A DNA stretch of 64,000 nucleotides from Bacteroidota bacterium (GTDB taxonomy: Bacteria > Bacteroidota > Bacteroidia > Chitinophagales > Chitinophagaceae): contig JACPEA010000001.1 of NCBI GenBank assembly GCA_016183765.1, positions 113,098-177,097 of the forward strand, written 5' to 3'. The translations under genes were made by a program, and so were the position numbers. Positions 32,726-42,763 of this stretch are shown here, one piece after another. A model generated the notes under the pieces. That model had not been told where the DNA came from, did no database searches, and saw only the letters and a program-made list of their open reading frames with translations. The number at the start of each line of letters is the position of its first letter. Positions within the stretch are counted from its first letter, which is position 1.

Positions 32726-35278
32726 TCAGAACTGGAAACGTACACTTCCGAATATGCCGAAATCATTGGTGCGGGATTTGAACAATGCCGGGTTCATACC
32801 TGTCGGGATATTACGCAAAGGTGCGAAGCGCCATACCAGGTCGATCCTGAGCAGTTTAAAGATGTTCTCAAAACCGGTACCTACTTCTGTATACAATCCG
32901 CCACGCAGGGAACGCATGCGGTATTCATAGTAATAGTCCTGTATGTTCAGCAACCTGTTTTGGTTGGAAAGATTGCCCCAGACAGATTTTACGTTCCAGA
33001 ACTGGCGCATATTGGTTTTGCGCATAAAGGGTAAGAGGTTGATCAGTTTCTTCTCAAGGTTGTGCTCTACGGTAATGCCGACAAATTTATCGCTGATGTA
33101 TTCGAAACGGTTCATCAGGTTAAAGGACTGTTTGTTGTAATAGTAGATCTCATTACCCGGGTGTATCTCGAGTACCATAAACGGCAGGGCTTCTTTGGAA
33201 AAGATCTGTCCCCCATAGACCATATAATTGAGCTTACCCCAACGTGGGATACGGGCATTCTGGGTAATATTGGCGCCTATCCGCAGGTATTGGTAATTGG
33301 AACCAAAAAGGTTTTCAATGCTCCAGGCGGTCCTGGCTTCAAAAACGGGCATATTACTTTTCAGCCTGATCTCTTTACGGTGCCGTGCAAAGGTTCTCTC
33401 GCCGGGCGCATAACGTAAGCGTAAGCCCAGTTCTGAGTTTACAATATGTTTCTGTGAAGTGTGGTTCAGCAGCGAACGGGTGGTTGGCAGCGGGTTAAAG
33501 GTTTCGTAGGCAGTACGGGTAAGAAAGGGCTGTACCGAAAATTTGTTCTTCCATTCTTTGGTGAATGCCAGTTTTACTTCTTCCACACCCAAAAATTTCT
33601 GCCTGATCCCCTGCCTGCGTATCAGTTGGCTGAAGATATTATCGGTGGTGATGTCCTCATCATTGTACCGGGTACGGCCATTGTCCAGATCGTGTGTATA
33701 CGAACCAAACAGGGTAATACCATGGTCGCCTGCGAGTTTGAAGGTAGCATCGCCCCGGCCTTTCCACCTGCCGTCCTTAAAACCATAAGCGAGGTACCCA
33801 TGCAGGCGGAGGTATTTACTGAATTGTTCCGTGGTGCCCAGGTCAAAACGAAGGCGTATTTTTTCCAGCTGGTTTCCGCTGATCCATTTAAACCAGGGAC
33901 CGATCTCAACCGCTCCCAGTTTTTTGTGGCCATCGAAAATGAAGGTAATGGCTTTGGTGTACCTGATGAAAGCCGGTACGGTCTTTATCGTATCCATCAT
34001 CCGGTAAACTTTCTTTTCGTTCGTACTCAGCTCTTCGTGGCGCTGCTCCTCCCAGAAATTCCCGTCTTTCCCCCTTGCATTCTCGGCAACCACCACTTCC
34101 TCTTTCTGGTTATTGGCAGCCAGTTTGCGTTCAATGGTGGAATCATTCACCCGGACATTCCGGTAGGTGCTGGTTCTCCTGGCAATAAAAGAAAGTTTTT
34201 CCTTGCCGAAAGGCGTAAAGTCGATCACAGCTTTGTCCTTGGCAAACATCCAGGCGCTATCGGCACGCAAAGCAAACTCCTGTACAATACTTAACCGGTT
34301 CACATAATTGATATTGGCTGTGCTCGATATGTTCAGGTTGATCTTGTAAATACCCCAGTTGCCACCATGTATCCAGCAATCCCCGCTGAATGTGTTCTCT
34401 CCCTCTCTTTTGGGGGTGAACAGCAGGTGCAGGTAGCGTTGCCCGCCAATATACTGGGTGTCGGCGCCTTTGTAGTTATAGTACTTATCGCCCACATCGC
34501 TCAGCGGACTGATGAATTCCTTGCCCAGGGCATTGGTATAATTCTCGTATACATTGATCTTCTGGTTCATGCCGCCGATGAATTGCAGCATGCTCTCATT
34601 TTTCATACCGTCTGTTTTGGCTGCTTTGATCTCTTCGCGTACACGGTGGGGGGATACGGAATAGTAGTAGTCAGACAAAGCCTCTGTCATGTACACCGGC
34701 AGGAAGGGTTTCTGATCAGAAACACTGTCGATATTGTCCAGCAGGAACAGGAAGGGTTTCAGTAGTTTTTTGTCGGTAAAATATTTGCGGCTGACATTGT
34801 TGATGTCGAGCTCCATTTTGTTGTACAGCTCGTACGCGTAGTTCTCGTATTTATAGGGATTGTTGCGCCTTTTATTGGTCACAATGGCTTTCCACCAGCG
34901 CAGGCCCTTGTTGAATTTGGATTTTACTTCTACCGTATTGGCCAGTTTCAGTTCGCGCATCACCAGGATCATCTGCGCGGTATCTTTAAATGTGTTCGAT
35001 ACCCTTTTGTAAACGTCGGCAAAGCCTACATAACTGACCACGAGGGTATCGATGGGGTGGTGGCTTAAGCGGAGCGTAAATTGTCCCACACTGTCGGTAG
35101 TGGTTCCTGCACCGGCCCGTTTCCAGTAAATGCTGGCAAAAGGAACGGATTCCTTGGTAAAGTCATTGATCACGATACCACGCAGGTTACCCCTTTGCTG
35201 CCCCTGGGTAAGGGTGCAACCAAGCAGAAAGCTCGTACATAAGAATGCTTTAAGGAATTGGGGTACAGTTATGCTCAC
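32726..35278 (-). CDS. DUF5686 / carboxypeptidase-like regulatory-domain outer-membrane protein
   Basis: 850 aa. N-terminal signal (about residues 5-27), a CarboxypepD_reg-like beta-sandwich (GNLRGIVINDFTKESVPFAS to LVVSYVGFADVYK, about 31-90), a DUF5686 domain, and a C-terminal beta-barrel that ends in Phe (FGSVRFQF). Such proteins share an architecture with TonB-dependent receptors but lack the plug; their role is unknown. The start is GTG at 35278. An LLGC sequence at residue 21 could be a lipobox, but barrel proteins are normally not lipidated. Confidence 0.82.
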   Translation of the reverse strand: MSITVPQFLKAFLCTSFLLGCTLTQGQQRGNLRGIVINDFTKESVPFASIYWKRAGAGTTTDSVGQFTLRLSHHPIDTLVVSYVGFADVYKRVSNTFKDTAQMILVMRELKLANTVEVKSKFNKGLRWWKAIVTNKRRNNPYKYENYAYELYNKMELDINNVSRKYFTDKKLLKPFLFLLDNIDSVSDQKPFLPVYMTEALSDYYYSVSPHRVREEIKAAKTDGMKNESMLQFIGGMNQKINVYENYTNALGKEFISPLSDVGDKYYNYKGADTQYIGGQRYLHLLFTPKREGENTFSGDCWIHGGNWGIYKINLNISSTANINYVNRLSIVQEFALRADSAWMFAKDKAVIDFTPFGKEKLSFIARRTSTYRNVRVNDSTIERKLAANNQKEEVVVAENARGKDGNFWEEQRHEELSTNEKKVYRMMDTIKTVPAFIRYTKAITFIFDGHKKLGAVEIGPWFKWISGNQLEKIRLRFDLGTTEQFSKYLRLHGYLAYGFKDGRWKGRGDATFKLAGDHGITLFGSYTHDLDNGRTRYNDEDITTDNIFSQLIRRQGIRQKFLGVEEVKLAFTKEWKNKFSVQPFLTRTAYETFNPLPTTRSLLNHTSQKHIVNSELGLRLRYAPGERTFARHRKEIRLKSNMPVFEARTAWSIENLFGSNYQYLRIGANITQNARIPRWGKLNYMVYGGQIFSKEALPFMVLEIHPGNEIYYYNKQSFNLMNRFEYISDKFVGITVEHNLEKKLINLLPFMRKTNMRQFWNVKSVWGNLSNQNRLLNIQDYYYEYRMRSLRGGLYTEVGTGFENIFKLLRIDLVWRFAPLRNIPTGMNPALFKSRTNDFGIFGSVRFQF

Positions 35279-35557
35279 ACAAAGGTTTTACCGGGGATTA
35301 AAGACAGAGCTGGTTGTAACAAAGGATTGGATGATATGTCAGGCTACCCGGCTGATGGCACTGGTAACCATGGTTTTAAAACTAAAGGATTTTTCCTGTT
35401 TTACAAAAACCAATCTGCCAATACTTCTCCCAACCAGTTTTTACCCCCGAAAATACTGTAAGAAGGGCGGTACAGGGGCTGACAATTTTGCATTTTTCCT
35501 GAGATGGCATGAGGATTGACACGAATAAGCTGATTAATAAACTGAAATTCAATAGTT

Positions 35558-37468
35558 ATGGGCAAAATAATTGGAATTGACCTCGGTACAACGAACAGCT
35601 GTGTAGCTGTTATGGAAGGTAATGAGCCGGTAGTGATCGCCAATGATGAAGGGCGTAGAACCACCCCTTCGGTAGTGGCATTCCTGAAGAATGGTGAGCG
35701 TAAGGTAGGCGATCCGGCCAAAAGGCAGGCGATCACCAACCCGCATAACACCATCAGCAGTGTGAAACGTTTCATGGGTCGTCGTTACGACGAAGTAACC
35801 GAAGAAATCAGCCACTGGAGCTATAAAGTTGCCAAAGGTGACAATAATACCGTTCGTGTGGCCATTGAAGACCGCCTGTATACCCCACAGGAGCTCTCTG
35901 CCATGATCCTTCAGAAAATGAAGAAAACAGCAGAGGATTACCTGGGACAGGAAGTGTCAGAAGCCGTGATCACCGTTCCGGCTTATTTTAATGATGCACA
36001 GCGTCAGGCTACCAAAGAAGCCGGAGAGATCGCCGGATTAACCGTTCGCAGGATCGTGAATGAACCTACCGCGGCAGCGTTGGCTTATGGTCTTGATAAA
36101 AAACATGCCGACCAGAAGATCGCCGTGTTTGACCTGGGTGGTGGTACTTTCGATGTTTCTATCCTGGAATTGGGAGAAGGTGTGTTTGAAGTAAAATCAA
36201 CCAATGGTGATACCCACCTCGGTGGTGATGACTTTGATAAAGTGATCATGGACTGGCTGGCTGATGAATTCAAATCACAGGAAGCCATTGACCTGCGCAA
36301 AGACCCGATGGCATTGCAGCGTTTGAAAGAAGCTGCTGAAAAAGCAAAGATCGAGTTGAGTTCTTCTTCTGAAACAGAGATCAACCTGCCTTATATCACT
36401 GCAGTGGATGGTGTGCCTAAACACCTGGTACTGAAACTGAGCCGCGCTAAATTTGAGCAGCTGGCGGATAAATTATTCGCACGTTGCCTGAAACCCTGCG
36501 AGGAAGCATTGAAAGATGCCGGCTACAGCACTTCACAGATCGATGAAGTGATCCTGGTGGGTGGTTCAACCCGTATCCCGAAAGTGCAGGAGATCGTTGA
36601 GAAGTTCTTCGGCAAAAAACCCAACAAGGGCGTTAACCCGGATGAAGTGGTTGCCTTAGGTGCTGCTATCCAGGGTGCAGTATTAACTGGTGAAGTAAAA
36701 GATGTATTGCTGCTGGACGTTACCCCGCTGAGCCTGGGTATTGAAACCATGGGAGGTGTAATGACAGCCATGATCCCATCCAATACCACCATCCCTACCA
36801 AGAAAACAGAAGTGTTCTCTACCGCCAGCGATAACCAGCCTGGTGTACAGATCCATGTACTGCAGGGAGAGCGCCCGATGGCCAACCAGAACAAGAGCCT
36901 GGGTATGTTCAACCTCGATGGTATTCCACCGGCACCACGTGGCGTTCCGCAGATCGAAGTGATCTTCGATATCGATGCCAACGGTATGCTGCATGTAAGT
37001 GCCAAAGACAAGGGCACCGGAAAAGAGCAGAAGATACGTGTTGAAGCCGGTAGCGGTCTGAGCAAGGAGGAAGTGGAGAAAATGAAGGCCGAAGCAAAAG
37101 CCAATGAAGCTGTCGATAAAGAAGCCCGTGAGAAAGTAGAAAAACTGAACCAGGCCGATAGCATGATCTTCCAGACAGAGAAACAGTTCAAAGAGTTTGG
37201 AGATAAGATCTCGGCCGATAAAAAAGCACCGATCGAAGCGGCACTGGCTAAGCTGAAAGAAGCTCACAAGAACCAGGATATTGCAGGTATTGATGCGGCC
37301 ATGGCCGAAATGAATACTGCCTGGACAGCAGCCAGTGAAGAGATCTATAAGGCTCAGGCCGAATCTGCACAGGGTGCAGGTGCACAACCCGGCGCTGACC
37401 AGAACGCGGGTTCACAGGCCCAGAATAACGATACGGTAGAAGACGCGCAATTTGAAGAAGTGAAGTAA
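35558..37468 (+). CDS. dnaK: Molecular chaperone DnaK (Hsp70)
   Basis: ATP-driven chaperone. 636 aa. Start [19 protein letters not shown]; phosphate 2 motif [15 protein letters not shown]; linker region [19 protein letters not shown]; substrate-binding domain with [13 protein letters not shown]; acidic tail [13 protein letters not shown]. Single gene with strong terminator; dnaJ and grpE are not adjacent. The 279 bp upstream hold no gene; a TTGACA at 35516 is probably coincidence. Confidence 0.97.
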   Translation: MGKIIGIDLGTTNSCVAVMEGNEPVVIANDEGRRTTPSVVAFLKNGERKVGDPAKRQAITNPHNTISSVKRFMGRRYDEVTEEISHWSYKVAKGDNNTVRVAIEDRLYTPQELSAMILQKMKKTAEDYLGQEVSEAVITVPAYFNDAQRQATKEAGEIAGLTVRRIVNEPTAAALAYGLDKKHADQKIAVFDLGGGTFDVSILELGEGVFEVKSTNGDTHLGGDDFDKVIMDWLADEFKSQEAIDLRKDPMALQRLKEAAEKAKIELSSSSETEINLPYITAVDGVPKHLVLKLSRAKFEQLADKLFARCLKPCEEALKDAGYSTSQIDEVILVGGSTRIPKVQEIVEKFFGKKPNKGVNPDEVVALGAAIQGAVLTGEVKDVLLLDVTPLSLGIETMGGVMTAMIPSNTTIPTKKTEVFSTASDNQPGVQIHVLQGERPMANQNKSLGMFNLDGIPPAPRGVPQIEVIFDIDANGMLHVSAKDKGTGKEQKIRVEAGSGLSKEEVEKMKAEAKANEAVDKEAREKVEKLNQADSMIFQTEKQFKEFGDKISADKKAPIEAALAKLKEAHKNQDIAGIDAAMAEMNTAWTAASEEIYKAQAESAQGAGAQPGADQNAGSQAQNNDTVEDAQFEEVK

Positions 37469-37492
37469 AAGGACAGATAGCAAGTAGAAAAG

Positions 37493-37519
37493 GCCCCCGT
37501 ATACAGCGGGGGCTTTTTT
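37493..37519 (+). terminator. Intrinsic terminator after dnaK
   Basis: A GC-rich 7-bp stem (GCCCCCG 37493-37499 with CGGGGGC 37507-37513, 7-nt loop) is followed by six T. It starts 24 bp after the dnaK stop. Confidence 0.85.
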
Positions 37520-37680
37520 ATGCCGGCAAATAACGGTTTCCTGAAATGATGTATTATACCCCGACAGCTTTGTTTTGCGTAACGAACTGCGTGGAAGATT
37601 GTGTGTTTCGTAACAACCAGTCTTATTTATTGCAAGTTTTGTAAATCTTTCCAAAACAGCTCCGTTCGTCAAAAATCATG

Positions 37681-37709
37681 TTGCAGGATAGGGGAGAGCG
37701 GTACCTTTG
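37681..37709 (+). promoter_or_regulatory. Promoter of the 73-aa protein gene
   Basis: -33 TTG (37681-37683) and exact -7 box TACCTTTG (37702-37709) with an 18-bp spacer. It directs a leader of about 40 nt that carries two AGGAGG sequences. Confidence 0.6.
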
Positions 37710-37754
37710 CGTTATAAACTTACTGTGTATCAGGAGGTTAAAAAAGGAGGTGTT

Positions 37755-37976
37755 ATGTTCTATCTTACTGAAAGATCTGCAACAGCAAACAAGGCAACTA
37801 CGGTTCTGAATGAGACCGCAGATTTGACCATGAGCCCATCCATGTGCATCCCAATGGTTGAATTGCCGCATCAAAGGGAAGCAGTATTCTCACAGGCCGA
37901 TCTCTGGAACATGCAGAAACACATGAAAACGATCCATGTGACGGATCGTTTCCCCAGGACCTGGGAAGGACTTTGA
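37755..37976 (+). CDS. 73-aa protein of unknown function with strong Shine-Dalgarno
   Basis: Unrecognised. The ATG at 37755 is set by an AAAGGAGG ribosome-binding site (AGGAGG 37745-37750, 4-nt gap), preceded by a second AGGAGG (37732-37737). Such strong sites are rare in this lineage. The protein is soluble, with one Cys (31) in TMSPSMCIPMVELPHQRE, a Met/His-rich helix WNMQKHMKTIHV and a Trp near the end (PRTWEGL). The promoter is a good consensus match and an 8-bp hairpin follows (38014-38035). It lies upstream of the Old Yellow Enzyme gene. Possibly a small regulatory or stress-induced protein; no function claimed. Confidence 0.65.
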   Translation: MFYLTERSATANKATTVLNETADLTMSPSMCIPMVELPHQREAVFSQADLWNMQKHMKTIHVTDRFPRTWEGL

Positions 37977-38013
37977 TGAACCTCCCATCCTGCACTGGAA
38001 TAATTGCCTGGTA

Positions 38014-38035
38014 ACGGGTGTAACGAAACACCCGT
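38014..38035 (+). terminator. Hairpin after the 73-aa gene
   Basis: Perfect 8-bp stem ACGGGTGT/ACACCCGT with a 6-nt loop, followed by a discontinuous T-rich stretch. A weak terminator or 3' stabilising hairpin. Confidence 0.5.
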
Positions 38036-38058
38036 CTGTTGCTTGTTATTTCGTAATT

Positions 38059-38085
38059 TCATTGATAGTTACTTACTATCAATGA
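38059..38085. promoter_or_regulatory. 11-bp inverted-repeat operator upstream of the Old Yellow Enzyme gene
   Basis: Arms TCATTGATAGT (38059-38069) and ACTATCAATGA (38075-38085) are perfect complements around TACTT. The site ends 7 bp before the ATG, a position where a bound repressor would block transcription or initiation. The half-site symmetry fits a dimeric TetR- or HxlR-type regulator; neither is encoded nearby. Confidence 0.65.
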
Positions 38086-38092
38086 TTAACTC

Positions 38093-39157
38093 ATGGCCAG
38101 GCTGTTTGATCCCCTCACTATCCGTTCTGTTACGTTCCCTAATCGCATCGCTATATCGCCCATGTGCGAATATTCTGCCGAAGATGGTTTTGCCAACGAC
38201 TGGCACCTGGTACACCTGGGTAGCCGGGCTGTAGGCGGTGCCGGACTGGTCATCATGGAAGCTACGGCAGTGGCTCCCGAAGGAAGGATCACTCCCTTTG
38301 ACCTTGGCCTCTGGAAGGATGAGCAGGTAGCTCCCCTTGCCCGCATTACCCGTTTCATAAAAAAGCAAGGTTCAGTTCCGGGTATCCAGTTGGCGCATGC
38401 CGGAAGAAAAGCCAGTTGCGCAGAACCCTGGAAAGGTGGTCAACAGCTGCAGCCGGAAGAAGGTGGTTGGCAAATGGTAGCACCGAGTCCCGTTCCTTTT
38501 GCTGAAGAAACTCTTGCGCCACAGGCTATGAGCGTTGCTGCTATTGAGCAACTGCTACTTGATTTTGCAGCAGCAGCCAAACGGGCAAAACAGGCAGGTT
38601 TTGAAGTGGTGGAGATACATGCAGCACATGGATACCTTTTGCATGAATTTTATTCTCCTTTGAGTAATATCCGCACCGATGCTTATGGCGGCAGCTTTGA
38701 AACCCGTATCCGTTTATTACTGGAAGTGGTGGCTGCGGTGCAAACCGAATGGCCCAAAGAACTGCCCTTGTTCGTACGCATATCTGCTACTGATTGGACA
38801 GATGGTGGATGGACAATAGCCGACAGTGTGGCGCTTGCGCAGCAGTTGCAAAAAGCAGGTGTTGACCTGGTAGACTGTTCTTCGGGGGGTAATATTGGCC
38901 ATGCAAAAATCCCTGTTGGCCCGGGATACCAGGTGCCCTTTGCCGCAGCGATCAGAAAAGAGACCGGTTTGCTTACCGGAGCGGTAGGACTTATTACCGA
39001 ACCCGGGCAGGCAGATGCGATCATTGCCCGGGAAGAAGCTGACCTGGTACTGATTGCCAGGGAATCGCTTCGCGACCCTTATTTCCCCTTACATGCGGCG
39101 TCGGAACTGAACCAGTCCATCGACTGGCCAAAACAATACATGCGGGCAAGGAAATAA
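38093..39157 (+). CDS. NADH:flavin oxidoreductase, Old Yellow Enzyme family (YqjM-like)
   Basis: 354-aa FMN enzyme that reduces activated alkenes such as enones, quinones and nitro compounds. It belongs to the thermophilic/YqjM class: Cys25 and Tyr27 in SPMCEYSA, substrate-binding His176/His179 in EIHAAHGYLLHEFYSP, SNIRTDAYGGS, and the C-terminal GLITEPGQADAII phosphate-binding region. It is preceded by a perfect palindrome, which suggests induction by electrophiles as for B. subtilis yqjM-type genes. Confidence 0.92.
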   Translation: MARLFDPLTIRSVTFPNRIAISPMCEYSAEDGFANDWHLVHLGSRAVGGAGLVIMEATAVAPEGRITPFDLGLWKDEQVAPLARITRFIKKQGSVPGIQLAHAGRKASCAEPWKGGQQLQPEEGGWQMVAPSPVPFAEETLAPQAMSVAAIEQLLLDFAAAAKRAKQAGFEVVEIHAAHGYLLHEFYSPLSNIRTDAYGGSFETRIRLLLEVVAAVQTEWPKELPLFVRISATDWTDGGWTIADSVALAQQLQKAGVDLVDCSSGGNIGHAKIPVGPGYQVPFAAAIRKETGLLTGAVGLITEPGQADAIIAREEADLVLIARESLRDPYFPLHAASELNQSIDWPKQYMRARK

Positions 39158-39179
39158 GGTAGCTGGTACGATCAGCAGA

Positions 39180-39425
39180 TCATTCCACCATTCTCAGGTA
39201 AAGCTGTTCCACTTTTTTTCTTGCCCAGGGTGTCTTACGCAGAAATTTCAGACTGGAATTCATGCTGGGATTATTGGTAAAACAATTGATGGGAATATGA
39301 TGCCCCAATGTTTCCCACCCAACATGTGCCACCAGTTCGGTAAGGATCATTTGCAGGGTTTTGCCATGCAGCGGGTCGTTTGGGTGATATTCCATAGAAG
39401 AATAGCTGACTGTAATATTAGCCAT
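39180..39425 (-). CDS. VF530 / DUF2132 small DNA-binding-like protein
   Basis: 81 aa. The core [54 protein letters not shown] matches the VF530 family, a small helical fold with similarity to DNA-binding domains; function unestablished. The first ten residues ([10 protein letters not shown]) are variable and the Met at residue 11 could be the real start. Its ATG shares a base with the TAA stop of the ORF6N gene (TAATG), indicating coupling. Confidence 0.85.
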   Translation of the reverse strand: MANITVSYSSMEYHPNDPLHGKTLQMILTELVAHVGWETLGHHIPINCFTNNPSMNSSLKFLRKTPWARKKVEQLYLRMVE

Positions 39426-39973
39426 TATTTGATAAAGCCGATCCGTTGCCTTTTCTGAAAGGTATCTTCCTGCTGTTTCTGTTCGATCAGGTAGTTCAGC
39501 GCCTGGTAGATTTCTTTGAACTGTTGATGGTTACTGTTTTCCAGCTGTGCCAGCTTTTCTGCCAGCTCTTTGTATTGCATCGCTATCTGCCGGAGTGCGA
39601 TAAAAGCCCTTACAATAGTGATGTTCATGACAATGGCTTTCTCACTTCGTAAGATGCCGGCCAGCATGGTCACCCCATGTTCGGTGAATGCATAAGGCAG
39701 TTTGCGAACACCTCCCCAACTTGAAGTCACAATTTGTGACTTCAAGTTCAGGTTGTTGTATTCGGCCTGGGTTAGCTGAAACATGAAATCTGCCGGAAAA
39801 CGGGCAAGGTTCCTTTTCACTGCCTGGTTAAGCACTTTGGTCTCAACGGCATATAATATGGCCAGGTCAAAGTCGAGCATGACCCTTTCTCTCCTGATCT
39901 CGTATATTTTTTGCTGGATAACGGTGGCTTCCATTTTTCGCAGTAAGATAAACGGATCCTCCAAAGAATTCAT
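39425..39973 (-). CDS. ORF6N-domain protein
   Basis: 182 aa. The N-terminal ORF6N domain (about residues 15-105) has [39 protein letters not shown] and [15 protein letters not shown]. This phage-derived DNA-binding domain is common in Bacteroidota genomes, often on mobile or defence islands. The C-terminal part is a coiled coil ([19 protein letters not shown]), probably for dimerisation. A perfect 31-bp palindrome lies inside the coding sequence (39718-39748), encoding the NLKSQIVTS segment. No other phage gene is nearby. Confidence 0.85.
   Translation of the reverse strand: MNSLEDPFILLRKMEATVIQQKIYEIRRERVMLDFDLAILYAVETKVLNQAVKRNLARFPADFMFQLTQAEYNNLNLKSQIVTSSWGGVRKLPYAFTEHGVTMLAGILRSEKAIVMNITIVRAFIALRQIAMQYKELAEKLAQLENSNHQQFKEIYQALNYLIEQKQQEDTFQKRQRIGFIK
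39718..39748. repeat. Perfect 31-bp palindrome inside the ORF6N gene
   Basis: 15-bp arms AACTTGAAGTCACAA (39718-39732) and TTGTGACTTCAAGTT (39734-39748) around one central base. It could be a regulatory site or mRNA hairpin. Confidence 0.85.
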
Positions 39974-40203
39974 CGCATGCGGTAAATACCTGTTGTAAAT
40001 ACTTGTGATTCAGTACACCGAAAAAAGGCAGGGTGTCTGTTCCCGGTGTGTATTTCTGCGGTCGGGTATCTGTTGATGTTTGCCATGATTCCTGCTATCT
40101 TGTTATCCTGTTCATCGGGGCGCATAATGACCGGCACATGCAACAGGTCAAGGAAGTGAAAGCCGATCCGGTTTTCCCGAAGAATTAAGCCGATCTTAAA
40201 AAG
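39974..40203. other. Intergenic region without a convincing gene
   Basis: Lies between the ORF6N gene start and the aconitase terminator. Short open frames on both strands run through it, one of them (minus, 90 codons) starting inside the terminator; none has a recognisable domain. A decayed gene fragment is possible. Confidence 0.35.
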
Positions 40204-40233
40204 AAAAAATCCCGCTGAACAGCGGGATTTTTT
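40204..40233. terminator. Bidirectional terminator downstream of aconitase
   Basis: 9-bp GC-rich stem AATCCCGCT/AGCGGGATT with GAAC loop, flanked by A run on the left and T run on the right, so it can act in both directions. It lies 25 bp past the aconitase stop. Confidence 0.85.
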
Positions 40234-40258
40234 TATGAACATGGTCAGTTCTTTCTGA

Positions 40259-42526
40259 TTAACCTGCTACCTGTTTGCGAATGATGTTCAGTGCAGCACC
40301 GGCTTTGAACCACTCGATCTGCTGTTCGTTGTACGTGTGGTTAGCCATGATGGTGTCTTTGCTGCCATCTGCGTGTGTGAATACCAAGGTCAACGGTGTG
40401 CCGGGTGTAAAGCTGGTCAGGCCAATGATATCGATGGTATCATCTTCCTGGATCTTATCGTAATCAGCTTTATCGGCAAATGTGAGGGCCAGCATGCCCT
40501 GTTTTTTCAGGTTGGTCTCGTGGATACGGGCAAATGATTTTACCAGGATCGCACGTACACCCAGGAAACGGGGTTCCATAGCCGCGTGTTCGCGTGAGCT
40601 GCCTTCACCATAGTTCTCATCACCAACCACGATGCTTCCTACGCCAGCTGCTTTGTAGGCACGTTGGGTGGCAGGAACGGGACCGTATTCGCCGGTAAGC
40701 TGGTTCTTAACATTGTCTGTTTTTTCGTTGTAGAAATTCACAGCACCGATTAGCATATTATTGCTGATATTGTCGAGGTGACCGCGGAATTTCAACCAGG
40801 GACCTGCCATACTGATATGGTCGGTGGTACATTTTCCTTTGGCTTTGATGAGCAGTTTCAAACCTTTCAGGTCAGTGCCTTCCCACGCGGCAAAAGGTGC
40901 GAGCAATTGTAAACGTTTGCTGTCCGGAGCTACGGCCACTGTTACGCCACTGCCGTCGGCAGCAGGTGCCTGGTAACCGGGATCGTCTACGGCAAAACCT
41001 TTTACCGGTAATTCAAAACCGCTCGGGGCATCCAGTTTTACCTGCTCGCCTTTATCGTTGGTCAGGGTATCGGTCAGGGGATTGAAGTTCAGGTCGCCGG
41101 CAATGGCCAATGCGGTAACCAGTTCCGGTGAACCTACAAAAGCAAAAGTGTTGGGGTTACCATCGGCACGTTTGGCAAAATTTCGGTTGAAGCTGTGTAC
41201 GATGGTGTTCTTTTCTTTTTTCTCGGCACCTACACGGTCCCACATACCAATACAGGGTCCGCAGGCATTGGCAAATACTTTGGCACCGATCTTATTGAAC
41301 TCATCCAGGAAACCATCGCGTTCAACGGTAAAACGTACCTGCTCTGAACCGGGTGTGATGGTGAACTCACTTTTCAGTGTGAGGCCTTTTTCTTTTACCT
41401 GTTTTGCCAGGCTGACTGCGCGACTGATATCTTCATACGAACTGTTGGTACAGCTTCCGATCAGACCCACTTCAATTTTGGTGGGCCATCCGTTGGCGGC
41501 AGCAGCTTCTTTCATTTTTGAGATAGGAGTGGCCAGGTCCGGAGTGAATGGTCCGTTCAGGTGTGGTTCCAGTTCACTCAGGTTGATCTCGATCACTTCG
41601 TCGAAATATTTCTTCGGATCTGCATATACTTCCGGATCTGCGTTCAGGTAGGCAGCAATACCATCGGCCATACTGGCAACTTCTTCGCGGCCGGTAGCTT
41701 TCAGGTAACGGCTCATACTGTCGTCGTAACCGAAGGTAGAAGTGGTAGCACCGATTTCGGCACCCATATTACAGATGGTTCCTTTACCGGTACAGCTCAT
41801 GCTGGTGGCGCCTTCACCAAAATATTCCACAATAGCGCCGGTTCCGCCTTTTACGGTAAGGATACCTGCCACTTTCAGGATCACATCTTTCGGGGCAGTC
41901 CAGCCGTTCAGTTTCCCGTTCAGTTTTACACCGATCAGTTTGGGCCATTTCAGTTCCCATGGCAGACCCGCCATTACATCACAGGCATCCGCACCACCTA
42001 CGCCGATGGCGATCATTCCCAGGCCACCCGCATTCACCGTGTGTGAATCGGTTCCGATCATCATACCGCCGGGGAATGCGTAGTTCTCCAGTACCACCTG
42101 GTGAATGATACCCGCGCCGGGTTTCCAGAACCCGATACCGTATTTGTTGGATACAGATGCGAGGAAGTCGTATACTTCTTTGCTTTCCGTGTTGGCAACC
42201 TGCAGGTCCTGCCTGGCTTCCACTTTGGCAGTGATCAGGTGATCACAGTGCACGGTAGAAGGAACGGCCACTTTCGGGCGGCCTGCCTGCATGAACTGCA
42301 GCAATGCCATCTGTGCGGTCGCATCCTGCATGGCTACGCGGTCAGGTGCAAAGTCCACATAACTTTTGCCTCTTTCAAAACCCGCCAGTGTCTGACTGGC
42401 ATGCAGGTGGGCAAACAATATTTTTTCGCTCAGTGTCAATGGACGTCCCAGCGCCTTACGGGCAGCGTCTACCTTGGCAGGTATTCCGGCGTACACTTTT
42501 TTGATCATTTCAATGTCAAAAGCCAT
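40259..42526 (-). CDS. acn: Aconitate hydratase
   Basis: TCA-cycle enzyme interconverting citrate and isocitrate through a [4Fe-4S] cluster. 755 aa, close to the mitochondrial-type aconitases (about 780) and shorter than AcnA/IRP (about 890). Cluster ligands: Cys in [13 protein letters not shown] and the pair in [10 protein letters not shown]. Substrate loops: [21 protein letters not shown] and [19 protein letters not shown] in the C-terminal swivel domain. The leader is long if the -7 box at 42652-42659 is used. Confidence 0.96.
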   Translation of the reverse strand: MAFDIEMIKKVYAGIPAKVDAARKALGRPLTLSEKILFAHLHASQTLAGFERGKSYVDFAPDRVAMQDATAQMALLQFMQAGRPKVAVPSTVHCDHLITAKVEARQDLQVANTESKEVYDFLASVSNKYGIGFWKPGAGIIHQVVLENYAFPGGMMIGTDSHTVNAGGLGMIAIGVGGADACDVMAGLPWELKWPKLIGVKLNGKLNGWTAPKDVILKVAGILTVKGGTGAIVEYFGEGATSMSCTGKGTICNMGAEIGATTSTFGYDDSMSRYLKATGREEVASMADGIAAYLNADPEVYADPKKYFDEVIEINLSELEPHLNGPFTPDLATPISKMKEAAAANGWPTKIEVGLIGSCTNSSYEDISRAVSLAKQVKEKGLTLKSEFTITPGSEQVRFTVERDGFLDEFNKIGAKVFANACGPCIGMWDRVGAEKKEKNTIVHSFNRNFAKRADGNPNTFAFVGSPELVTALAIAGDLNFNPLTDTLTNDKGEQVKLDAPSGFELPVKGFAVDDPGYQAPAADGSGVTVAVAPDSKRLQLLAPFAAWEGTDLKGLKLLIKAKGKCTTDHISMAGPWLKFRGHLDNISNNMLIGAVNFYNEKTDNVKNQLTGEYGPVPATQRAYKAAGVGSIVVGDENYGEGSSREHAAMEPRFLGVRAILVKSFARIHETNLKKQGMLALTFADKADYDKIQEDDTIDIIGLTSFTPGTPLTLVFTHADGSKDTIMANHTYNEQQIEWFKAGAALNIIRKQVAG

Positions 42527-42651
42527 ATAGGTTAATTTAGAATTTGTATCATTTCAGATGCTGAACGCTGCATAACAGACGCCTGACGCCAGGTATACAG
42601 AAGAGAGCCTTTGTTAAGCGTTACGCGATAACGTCACACGCTTTTGAGTGA

Positions 42652-42659
42652 CAAATTTA
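42652..42659 (-). promoter_or_regulatory. Candidate -7 box for aconitase (TAAATTTG)
   Basis: Exact TAnnTTTG match on the minus strand, 125 bp upstream of the start. No clear -33 element, so the call is weak. It would leave a leader of about 120 nt. Confidence 0.35.
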
Positions 42660-42763
42660 CGAAAAATCGGGTGGGCATTAACACAGTTTTTGAACTTTTA
42701 TTAGGCTTATTTGTCTAATTTGCATAAAGATTTTAGCACCCCCCGGCAAATCAAACCAATGTT

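Noticed and set aside
33461..34294. 277-codon plus-strand frame opposite DUF5686
   Set aside because: Antisense shadow of the 850-aa gene; composition is not protein-like.
35516..35545. TTGACA-like sequence upstream of dnaK as a sigma-70 promoter
   Set aside because: The Bacteroidota primary sigma factor does not use this consensus and no matching -10 is well placed.
39970..40242. 90-codon minus-strand frame before the ORF6N gene
   Set aside because: It starts inside a bidirectional terminator hairpin, overlaps the ORF6N start and shows no domain; treated as intergenic.
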